DNA of 64,000 nt from Sphaerisporangium viridialbum. GTDB taxonomy: Bacteria; Actinomycetota; Actinomycetes; Streptosporangiales; Streptosporangiaceae. The stretch is taken from NCBI RefSeq assembly GCF_049674955.1, contig NZ_CP187232.1, forward strand, positions 62,001-126,000. The letters run 5' to 3'. Numbering within the stretch: position 1 is the stretch's first letter; each line of letters starts with the position of its first letter. The notes under the pieces were generated by a model. The model was not told where the DNA came from. It saw only the letters and a program-made list of their open reading frames with translations, and did not search any database. Shown in pieces: positions 57,708 through 64,000 of the stretch. Both the position numbers and the translations under genes were made by a program.

Positions 57708-58676
57708 TCACCAGTCCGCCGCGCCCGCGAAGGACGTCGGGGATGGACGGTAGCCGAGCCGCTCCCGCGCGGCCGTGATGTCCAGCGTGCGCTCCACGGC
57801 CAGATGGCCCACCGCGTACCGGGTCAGACGGGGCGGTTCGGGGCGTCTCAGCAGGCGGAACGCGGCCTCCACGACGGCCGCAGGGGGCGTCACCAGGGCG
57901 GCGGGGAGATAGGCCGGCCGTGCGTCGACCCCCCTCTCCGTGAGGATCCAGCGGAGCGCGTCGTCGAGAACGACCGGCTCGGCGTCGGCGACGTTGAAGA
58001 CACCCGTGGCGACCGGGCCCTCGGCGGCCAGCAGGCAGGCCTGCGCGAGATTGCTCACGGAGGTCAGGCTGATTCGCTGACGTCCGTCGCCGACCGCCCA
58101 CAGGCGCCGTCCGCGCACCGCGCCGAGCACCCGGGGAAGCAGCGTCGTGTCACCCCTGCCGTACACGGCGTGCGGCCTGAGTATCACCGCCGTGTCGCGC
58201 ACCACGTGCTCGGCCAGCGCCTTGGACGCCCCGTAGGCGTTGACGTACCGCCTGGCCGGGCACTGGTCCTCGCGTGCCATCACGGTCGGCCGGAACGGGT
58301 CGTACACGCTCGCGGTGCTGACGTGCACGAACCGGGCACCGGGGAAGGCCCGCCGGACCTGCGTCGTACCGCCCAGGTTGACCTCGATGATCTTGCGCTT
58401 GGGTCCCCAGTCGGTCACGCTGCCCGCGCAGTGGATCACCGCGTCCACCTCGGGCAGGTCGCCGGGCACCGGCCCGGTGATGTCCCACGAACGGTAGGAC
58501 ACGGCACGCCGGCCGTCAGTACCCACGAGGCCGTCAGTGCCGTCAGGCGCGACAGGGGTGTAGAGGCCGGTTCCCGGGCGGCGGCCGAAGGCGTGCACCT
58601 GCCAGCCCCGCGCCGCCGCAGCGCGGCACACCGCGCCCCCGACGAACCCGGACGCGCCCGTCACCGCCACCCTCAT
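57708..58676 (-). CDS. OleD-like NAD(P)-dependent 3-hydroxysteroid-type reductase
   Basis: This is a 322-residue extended short-chain dehydrogenase. The Rossmann motif MRVAVTGASGFVGGAVCRAA starts it, AVIHCAGSVTDWG follows, and the catalytic YGASK is at about residue 180. RPHAVYGRGDTTLLPRVLGAVRGRRLWAVGDG and the end PPRLTRYAVGHLAVERTLDITAARERLGYRP match the pattern of OleD and 3beta-hydroxysteroid-type reductases. OleD reduces the beta-keto acid made by OleA. ATG 58676 is preceded by GAGGG. It is the last gene of the five-gene operon, 55 nt after the ligase gene. Confidence 0.85.
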   Translation of the reverse strand: MRVAVTGASGFVGGAVCRAAAARGWQVHAFGRRPGTGLYTPVAPDGTDGLVGTDGRRAVSYRSWDITGPVPGDLPEVDAVIHCAGSVTDWGPKRKIIEVNLGGTTQVRRAFPGARFVHVSTASVYDPFRPTVMAREDQCPARRYVNAYGASKALAEHVVRDTAVILRPHAVYGRGDTTLLPRVLGAVRGRRLWAVGDGRQRISLTSVSNLAQACLLAAEGPVATGVFNVADAEPVVLDDALRWILTERGVDARPAYLPAALVTPPAAVVEAAFRLLRRPEPPRLTRYAVGHLAVERTLDITAARERLGYRPSPTSFAGAADW

Positions 58677-58731
58677 CGCGAAGCCCTCAATCGCGAAGCC
58701 CTCATGGCTAGGGCACGCGTCACGAAGACAC

Positions 58732-60300
58732 TCATCGCGACGTCCCCATCGCGGCGAGGGTGGCGCGGAGACGCGCGCGGTCGAGCTTGTCCGTACGGCC
58801 GCCGCGCGGGAACGTCTCGACGACCTCGATCCGGTCGGGAAGCGCGCCCACGTCCACGATCCGCGGAAGGCTCCTGCGCAGCCGTGCCAGATCGAAGCCC
58901 TGGTCGGCGAGCACGGCCAGCACGACCTCCTCGTCGCCGGTCTCCGCGTCGGGGATGCCGATGACGGCGGCCTCGGCCACACCGGGAAGCGCGGCCACGG
59001 CCGGTTCGTACAGCCCGGGGTAGATGTTCACCCCGTCCCGAAGGATCATGTCCTTCTTGCGGCCCAGCAGGACCAGGCGGCCGTGCTCGTCCAGGCGGGC
59101 GAGGTCTCCCGTGGCGACCTCCGCCAGCGGCGGCTCGCCGAGGTACCCCCGGGCGAGCTGGGGCCCCGAGACGAACAGCTCGCCGTCGTCGCCGATGCGG
59201 ACGGTCACGCCGGGCAGCGGTGCGCCCAGCAGGTCCCCTTCCTGGACGGCCAGTTTCTCCTCCGCCGAGGCGAGGGCGATCGGCAGGGCCTCGGTCATCG
59301 CGTACACGGACCAGATCTCGGCCCGGGGCGCGGCGGCGCGTGCCCGTCGCAGGACGGCGGGTGGGGAGGGGGCCGTACCCAGGAGGAGACATCGCAGCGT
59401 GTCCGGGAGCGTGGGCGTCTCACGGAGGATCGTGTCCAGTCTTACGGGCACGCAGAAGGCGTGGGTGGCCTCGCGCGCGGCCAGCTCCTCGGCGAACGGG
59501 CGGGATCCGGGCAGTGACCAGGTGGCGCCCGCCATCAGGGCCGGGAGGCCCAGCATGAGCTGGTCGGTGTGGACGACGTCGCCCGGAGACAGCGGGATCG
59601 CCCCGCGGAGCAGGGCCGAGCCTTCGGCCAGCGATCCACGGGTGTGGACGACCCCGCGCGGCCGTCCGGTCGTTCCCGAGGTGAACGCGACCACGGCCGG
59701 CTGGGCCGTCCTCGCGCCTTCCCCGGCCTTCCCTGTGACCGGCGGACGCCCGCGGGCCTTCCCGGCGGGTCCGGAGAGAGGCGTCCCCTGGTCCGGCGAC
59801 GCCGGGGTCCCCCCAGGTCGCAGGGTGCGCAGCCGTACGGCTCCCCGGGGGACGCCCGGCAGCCAGGGACCCGCGTACAGGTGGCGCACCGGACGGCCGG
59901 GCAGCGGATCGCGCAGGTGCGGGAGGACCAGGCCGCGACGCCGGGCCACCGCGCGCAGCGGCCCGCTCAGGGCGTAGACCAGCGAGTCGGCGACCACCCA
60001 GGCGGGCTCCGTCAGGGCGATCCGGGCGGCGGCGACGTCGGGCGCGAGGCCGGGATCGGCGAGGACGAGCATCCCTCCGGCGGCGACGGCCCCGAGGGCC
60101 AGCGTGACGGCGTCGGGGCCGGGCCGTACCGCGAAGAGCACTCCGTCGCCCGGCCGCAGGCCCGTCATGGCTCCCGCGACGGCCTCGACGCGGCGGCGCA
60201 GCTCCCCGTACGTCAGCTCCCGGCCGCGCCCGTCGATGACCGCGACGCGTCGCGGCTCGCGCTCGGCGGCGTCCAGGACCCCGGTGATGACGTCACCCAT
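58732..60300 (-). CDS. OleC-like AMP-forming ligase
   Basis: This is a 522-residue adenylate-forming enzyme. The phosphate loop is VVAFTSGTTGRPRGVVHTRG, the A5 region IWSVYAMTEALPIALASAEE, the A7 Asp in ATGDLARLDEHGRLVLLGRKKDMI and the C-terminal lysine in RGGRTDKLDRARL. The TEALPIA stretch is like the ATExLPVA pattern of OleC beta-lactone synthetases, whereas DGVNIYPGLYEP is general for CoA ligases, so the reaction (beta-lactone closure or acyl activation) is open. A Pro/Gly-rich insertion at about 155-195 is unusual. ATG 60300 overlaps the P450 stop by 8 nt, indicating coupling. Confidence 0.83.
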   Translation of the reverse strand: MGDVITGVLDAAEREPRRVAVIDGRGRELTYGELRRRVEAVAGAMTGLRPGDGVLFAVRPGPDAVTLALGAVAAGGMLVLADPGLAPDVAAARIALTEPAWVVADSLVYALSGPLRAVARRRGLVLPHLRDPLPGRPVRHLYAGPWLPGVPRGAVRLRTLRPGGTPASPDQGTPLSGPAGKARGRPPVTGKAGEGARTAQPAVVAFTSGTTGRPRGVVHTRGSLAEGSALLRGAIPLSPGDVVHTDQLMLGLPALMAGATWSLPGSRPFAEELAAREATHAFCVPVRLDTILRETPTLPDTLRCLLLGTAPSPPAVLRRARAAAPRAEIWSVYAMTEALPIALASAEEKLAVQEGDLLGAPLPGVTVRIGDDGELFVSGPQLARGYLGEPPLAEVATGDLARLDEHGRLVLLGRKKDMILRDGVNIYPGLYEPAVAALPGVAEAAVIGIPDAETGDEEVVLAVLADQGFDLARLRRSLPRIVDVGALPDRIEVVETFPRGGRTDKLDRARLRATLAAMGTSR

Positions 60301-61540
60301 CCGCTTCCGAACCCTTCCGCGCTTTTGATCCCTCTCCGGCCCGGGTCGGATCGCGCCGTGCTCCGGAAGTTATCCACAGGTGTGCATAAGTGGGGATGAG
60401 AACTCCTCGGGCCGCGCTGCGCCGTACGACGCGGACGTCATGGGACAGCACGACCCCGGCCACGGCGCGGATCTCGGCCAGCGCCAACGGGTACCCGATG
60501 CAGAAGTGCGGTCCGGCGCCGAACCACAGCCGCCGCAGCTCGGGAGGGTGCTTCGCGGAAAGGTCGAAGGGGCCGTACGCACGGGCGCAGTTGTGCGTCG
60601 CGATCACGATGCGGTCGCCCGGACGCACGGCCACCCCGCCGACGCGCGCCGGGGCGGCCACCGAGCGCAGCATCACCGGGGTAGGGGTGGTGACCCGCAT
60701 GGCCTCCTCGATCGCCCGGTCCAGCTCGCCGGTGCCCTCCACCCGCGGCCCGGTGCCGTGCAGCAGCGCGACGACGGGGCCCTCGACCCGCGACCCGGTG
60801 TCGTGCAGCAGCGCGACCAGCCTCGGGACGAACGTGGCCACCGTCTCGGTGCCGGTCAGGAAGAACGCCCCCGCCGCCCCGCGCGCCTCGGCGGCGGACA
60901 GCCCGAGCGCCCGCATGCGGCCCATGACCGTGGACTCGTCACCTCTCTCGTACGCCGCCACGGCGATGTCGCCGATCCGGTCGAGGACCTGGCGGGCGGC
61001 CGCGATCTGCCGCTCGGAGAGCCGGCGGGAGCGCAGCGACACCATGGACACGATGCGCTCGCCGTCGGCGAACAGCGACCTGGCGTTTTCGGGGGCCACC
61101 TCGCCCATGCCGATCAACCGGCAGATCACCGCGCCCGCCATCAGCCGCATCTCGTCCACGAGGTCGACCGTCTCGCCGCGCGCCAGCCGTGCCGAGAGGC
61201 CGGCCAGCGGGGCCTCCAGCACGCCGGACACCAGCGAGGCGACCTGTGCCGGGGTGAACAGGGGCGCCAGCTTGCGCCGCAGCGCTGCGTGGGCCTCGCC
61301 TTCCATGTTGAGCAGCACGGACGGCCCGAGCACGGGGGTCCAGAGGTCGCCGGGCGAGCCGGGGCCGTCCTTGCGGAAGCGCTCGTCCATGAGTACCTCG
61401 CGGGCGGTGGCGGCGTCGTTGACCACCACTCCGACGCCGGGCACCCGTACGACCGGGCCGAGCCGGGCGAGCAGCCGCATCAGCGGGTACACGACCGGAT
61501 GGGCGGCCAGGTAGAGCCGGGTCTCGTGGCGCGCGGTCAT
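60293..61540 (-). CDS. Cytochrome P450 with a duplicated I-K loop segment
   Basis: This is a 415-residue haem monooxygenase. The haem loop is LWFGAGPHFCIGYPLALAEIR, the I-helix region FFLTGTETVATFVPRL (TETV in place of the common ETT) and the ExxR motif AIEEAMRVTTP. Between I and K helices, a 15-residue unit (VALLHDTGSRVEGP, then VALLHGTGPRVEGT) is tandemly duplicated. ATG 61540 overlaps the glycosyltransferase stop (ATGA). As part of the operon it probably hydroxylates or desaturates the assembled lipid. The C-terminal tail is basic and unstructured. Confidence 0.9.
   Translation of the reverse strand: MTARHETRLYLAAHPVVYPLMRLLARLGPVVRVPGVGVVVNDAATAREVLMDERFRKDGPGSPGDLWTPVLGPSVLLNMEGEAHAALRRKLAPLFTPAQVASLVSGVLEAPLAGLSARLARGETVDLVDEMRLMAGAVICRLIGMGEVAPENARSLFADGERIVSMVSLRSRRLSERQIAAARQVLDRIGDIAVAAYERGDESTVMGRMRALGLSAAEARGAAGAFFLTGTETVATFVPRLVALLHDTGSRVEGPVVALLHGTGPRVEGTGELDRAIEEAMRVTTPTPVMLRSVAAPARVGGVAVRPGDRIVIATHNCARAYGPFDLSAKHPPELRRLWFGAGPHFCIGYPLALAEIRAVAGVVLSHDVRVVRRSAARGVLIPTYAHLWITSGARRDPTRAGEGSKARKGSEADG
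60734..60823. repeat. 45-bp in-frame tandem duplication in the P450 gene
   Basis: Two 45-bp units at 60734-60778 and 60779-60823 start GCCCTC(C/G)ACCCGCG and differ at only a few bases over their first two-thirds. They encode the doubled 15-residue unit in the P450 I-K loop. The low divergence suggests a recent event. Confidence 0.8.
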
Positions 61541-62301
61541 CGGACGTCGACGACGTCGGGACGGTAGTGATGGTCGGCGTACCAGGCCAGCGTGCCCGCC
61601 AGCCCGTACGCGCGTAGCCGACGCACCGAGCCGTAGACGACCACGTCCCGGCGCGAGCCGTACGCCGGGGTCAGCTTGCGCACCCGGTTGACCAGGGCGC
61701 GGTCCTCGTGGACCTCCTCGATCGCCGTGCGCGGGAACCCGCCCGCCCGCTCGTACAGCGCGGAGGTGATCCCGACGGTGGCACCGGGCATCATGACGTA
61801 CGGCCCGAGGTAGGCGGGGTCGCGGTTGCCCGGCCTGAAGCGCCCGAACGCCGCCGCGACGCCGACGACGAACGGGATGAGCCGGCGCTCCCACATCTTG
61901 AGCCGGAACTCGTCCGTACGCGGGCGGAGCCGGCCGCCGACCATCTCAAGGCCGTCGCCGAAGCCCCGCTTCATTCCCCGCACCCAGTCGCGGCGTGGCA
62001 CGCAGTCGGCGTCCGTCCTGGCGAGGTGGGTGGCCCCGCGGGCGATGGCATGCCGCATCCCGGTGTCGGAGGCGGCGCCCGTGCCCTTGCGCGCCTCCTG
62101 GACGACCTCGATCTTCATGGGCGACGACGTCGCGTAGGACCGCACGACGTCGGCGGTGCCGTCCGTGCTCATGTTGTCGACGACCACCAGCGTGAAGCCG
62201 GGGTCGTCCTGCGCGTCCAGGGCGCGCAGCGTCGCCTCGATGCCCCTGGCCTCGTTGTAGGCGGGGACGATCACCCACAGGTCCATGCCGGCGCCCGTCA
62301 C
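61537..62301 (-). CDS. Family 2 glycosyltransferase
   Basis: This is a 254-residue GT-A-fold enzyme. It starts LWVIVPAYNEARGIEATLRAL, with nucleotide-sugar residues in VVVDNMSTDGTADVVRSYA and a metal site TDADC (DxD). The acceptor region carries GATVGITSALYERAGGFPRTAIEEVHEDRAL. It resembles GT2 mannosyl- or rhamnosyl-type transferases without membrane helices. GTG 62301 overlaps the stop of the condensing-enzyme gene (GTGA); ATG 62286 would be five codons shorter. In the operon it may glycosylate the lipid product, or act on another acceptor. Confidence 0.88.
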   Translation of the reverse strand: MTGAGMDLWVIVPAYNEARGIEATLRALDAQDDPGFTLVVVDNMSTDGTADVVRSYATSSPMKIEVVQEARKGTGAASDTGMRHAIARGATHLARTDADCVPRRDWVRGMKRGFGDGLEMVGGRLRPRTDEFRLKMWERRLIPFVVGVAAAFGRFRPGNRDPAYLGPYVMMPGATVGITSALYERAGGFPRTAIEEVHEDRALVNRVRKLTPAYGSRRDVVVYGSVRRLRAYGLAGTLAWYADHHYRPDVVDVR

Positions 62302-63257
62302 AGGTCCGCGAACAGCACGCCGAGGCTGATGCCGCCACCCAGGCCGAGCAGGGCGACCCGGTCGCCGGGCCCGGCGCCTCCGGCGACCAGTTGGAGGGGA
62401 AGGGTCGCCGAGGCGCAGTTGCCGTGCTCGGGCAGCGTCACGACCAGGCGGTCCTCGGGGATGCCGAGGATCCGCGTCAGCGCCTCAAGGTAGGGCAGGG
62501 CCACCTGGTGCACGGCCACGAGCGCGAAGTCGTCCCAGGTCAGGCGGGTGCGCTTGAGGGCGTCCAGGAAGATGTCCGGACCGATCAGCTCGAAGGCCTC
62601 CCTCAGCCGCCGCCCGTCGCCGCGGAAGTAGGAGTACTCGGGGTCGCGCGGGTGGGCGGAGCCGCCGCCGGGGAGGGTGCCGATCGCCCATGCCGTGGAA
62701 TCCGCCGAGAAGTCGCGATAGAAGATGCCACGTTCCAGGTCGGCGGTGACCAGCACCGCGGCCCCCGCGTCCGAGAGCGTGTAGCCCGCGAAGGCGTCCA
62801 CGAACTGCGCGCGGTCGGCCACCCGCCAGCGGACGGCGCGGGACGGCACCTCGCCCGTGCAGACCAGCACCTTGCGGTGGCCGCCGGTGCGCACGAGCGC
62901 CTCGGCGACCTGGATGCCGTTGAGCAGGCTGTTGCAGGCATTCTTGACGTCGAACACCGGGCACGACACGCCCAGCTTCGCGGCGACGATGTGCGCGGTC
63001 GCGGGCTCGACCATGTCCTGCGACGCGGACGCGAAGATGAGCAGGTCGGCGTCGCCGTGGTCCAGCTTCCGCGCGGCCGCCACCGCGAGGTCGGAGGCCT
63101 GCTGGTCGTCCGCCGCGACATGTCGTCGCGCGATGCCCGTCATGCGCTCGATGACGCCGTGGTAGGGGACGTAGCCCTCGATCCGCGCCTCCACCTCGCC
63201 ACTGGTCAGAGTGCGTTCGGGCAAGTACGTCGCGACGCCCGAGATACGGGCCTTCAT
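62298..63257 (-). CDS. OleA-like / KAS III-type condensing enzyme
   Basis: This is a 319-residue thiolase-fold enzyme. The catalytic triad is visible: Cys108 (VKNACNSLLNG), His250 (VAVHQVALPYLEAL) and Asn280 (EHGNCASATLPLQL). Glu84 in MVEPATAHIV lies 24 residues before the Cys, close to the position of the catalytic Glu117 of OleA (26 before its Cys143), favouring head-to-head Claisen condensation of two acyl-CoAs over FabH activity. The length fits both (OleA is slightly longer). GGAGGGG precedes ATG 63257. It is the first gene of a five-gene operon ending in OleC- and OleD-like enzymes. Confidence 0.88.
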   Translation of the reverse strand: MKARISGVATYLPERTLTSGEVEARIEGYVPYHGVIERMTGIARRHVAADDQQASDLAVAAARKLDHGDADLLIFASASQDMVEPATAHIVAAKLGVSCPVFDVKNACNSLLNGIQVAEALVRTGGHRKVLVCTGEVPSRAVRWRVADRAQFVDAFAGYTLSDAGAAVLVTADLERGIFYRDFSADSTAWAIGTLPGGGSAHPRDPEYSYFRGDGRRLREAFELIGPDIFLDALKRTRLTWDDFALVAVHQVALPYLEALTRILGIPEDRLVVTLPEHGNCASATLPLQLVAGGAGPGDRVALLGLGGGISLGVLFADL

Positions 63258-63476
63258 CGCGCCCCTCCGTTTATGTAAAAGAATCTCCCCCGCAGTCGGC
63301 AATATACCGAAATCTGTTTCGCCATTCCTCGAATTCCAGGCGGGCCCTTGCCGTTGCCGTGGGGGCATGCTTCAGTGATCTCGGCTTTTCGGCGGTTCTA
63401 ACTGCCTAAATCATGAAAAATCAAGCGCGAGGCGATGGAGACAGATGGCCAAGGCCGAGCGTCCAGGAGGACATCT
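63258..63476. other. Divergent promoter region of the OleA-type operon
   Basis: This 219-bp gap separates the operon start (minus) from a membrane protein gene (plus). It is more AT-rich than its neighbours near 63270-63340 and 63405-63425 and must hold both promoters. No coding frame is supported. I see no clear inverted repeat. Confidence 0.5.
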
Positions 63477-64000
63477 GTGACCGAACCACCCGCTGAGCAG
63501 GTCTCCGGCGTCCGGCGGAGACCTGTGCTGGTCCGTGCGTTGACGGGCTCTCCCGGCGCGTTGCTTCTCGGCGCCACGGCGGTCACGGGATCGCTGACCC
63601 TGTACGCCTTCAGCGCGCCCGGCGGTTACTTCCTGGAGATGGTGGCCGCGATGGCGGCCACCTATGTGCTCGGGATCGTCTGGATTCCCCGCTTCGTGGT
63701 CGCGGCGCTGCGGCGGGACGGCCGGCCGGGGCTCCGCCGGCACTGGGCCAGGTGGATCGCGGTGCCGATCGCCGGGGCGCTGGTCGCGGGTCTTGTCGTG
63801 CTCGACATGCCGTTCCGGGCCCGGTTCGCGTTCTCCGAGCCGCATTTCACGCGGCTCGCCCAGGCGGTGGCTTCGGGAACGGAGCCCGGGCTGCGGGATT
63901 CGAGGTGGGTCGGGCTGTTCCCGGTCGACAACGTGCAGCGTTTGGGGGGAGGAATCCTGTTCGACATCGAGGGCACCGGCTTCCTCGACGGTTACGGGAT
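63477..64000 (+). CDS. Membrane protein gene, truncated by the window edge
   Basis: The reading frame opens at GTG 63477 with GGAGG 6 nt upstream and is still open at base 64000 (174 codons seen). The product has about three hydrophobic segments: ALLLGATAVTGSLTLYAF, FLEMVAAMAATYVLGIVWIP and WIAVPIAGALVAGLVVLDMPF. They are followed by a soluble part rich in charged residues (FSEPHFTRLAQAVASGTEPGLRDSRWVGLFPVDNVQRLGGG). The family is not recognised from this part. It diverges from the OleA-type operon and might transport or modify its product, but this is only proximity. Confidence 0.75.
   Translation, partial: MTEPPAEQVSGVRRRPVLVRALTGSPGALLLGATAVTGSLTLYAFSAPGGYFLEMVAAMAATYVLGIVWIPRFVVAALRRDGRPGLRRHWARWIAVPIAGALVAGLVVLDMPFRARFAFSEPHFTRLAQAVASGTEPGLRDSRWVGLFPVDNVQRLGGGILFDIEGTGFLDGYG

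Noticed and set aside
60370..60378. TTATCCACA, a perfect E. coli-type DnaA box
   Set aside because: It lies inside the coding end of the second P450 gene, and the 9-mer form preferred in actinomycetes is TTGTCCACA. Probably chance.
58988..60399. Plus-strand open frames opposite the OleC-like ligase
   Set aside because: They are shadows of the ligase reading frame without start signals, and the minus-strand gene has the full adenylation motif set.
1..64000. CRISPR array, insertion sequence, prophage or integrase
   Set aside because: No regular spacer-repeat array, transposase or phage structural motif was seen. The direct repeats found are short and few.

Overview
The window is GC-rich DNA (about 70% by eye) with actinomycete codon use, many GTG starts, F420-type luciferase-like proteins, a SARP regulator, an SCO5389-type protein and an ffs-dnaX-ybaB-recR block. 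It is most likely the chromosome of a filamentous actinomycete. I infer Streptosporangiaceae (Nonomuraea, Streptosporangium or a relative) from overall protein resemblance, without any database search.

0-9.3 kb: an ABC-2 exporter faces a two-component pair across a palindromic site. Then come a second sliding clamp, a FadR-type regulator with its own inverted-repeat operator, an XRE-TPR regulator, a three-gene run of small membrane or unknown proteins, and upp. 9.4-17.6 kb: two TadA-associated proteins and tadA, tRNA-Ser(CGA), acetyltransferases, a Lys/His-rich secreted miniprotein, conserved actinobacterial unknowns, a zinc metallopeptidase, a divergent pair of MarR-like regulators and tRNA-Ser(GGA) on the minus strand. 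17.7-24.5 kb is the housekeeping core: SRP RNA, dnaX, ybaB, recR, a DUF5063 protein, ask (with a probable internal beta-subunit start) and asd, with three DnaA-box-like sites before ask.

24.7-36.5 kb is accessory: a secreted LAS/M15-like peptidase, TetR, HxlR and GNAT regulators and enzymes, two luciferase-like oxidoreductases, an amidohydrolase, SURF1, a twin-arginine-exported polysaccharide lyase family 8 enzyme and a zinc-ribbon miniprotein. 36.6-41 kb holds a 1017-residue AfsR-type SARP. It is bracketed by two arrays of GTTGA-type heptamers at 11-bp period, the usual form of a SARP target, and followed by a small secreted protein. 41-50.3 kb: an aminotransferase/LysR divergent pair, an SCO5389/ParA-like pair, an APC permease with a large cytosolic tail and a Ser/Thr kinase. 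50.4-53.7 kb is a sulfonate-type ABC importer cotranscribed with a cysteine-free Rrf2 regulator, with a palindrome in its promoter.

53.9-64 kb: a GH95 fucosidase, a cytochrome P450 and a tightly overlapping five-gene operon. The operon encodes an OleA-like thiolase-fold condensing enzyme, a GT2 glycosyltransferase, a second P450, an OleC-like adenylating enzyme and an OleD-like reductase. No OleB hydrolase is visible. This operon is the best candidate for an undescribed system: the enzyme set could condense two acyl chains, reduce the product and close a beta-lactone or release an olefin, then oxidise and/or glycosylate it. A membrane protein diverges from it and runs off the window edge.
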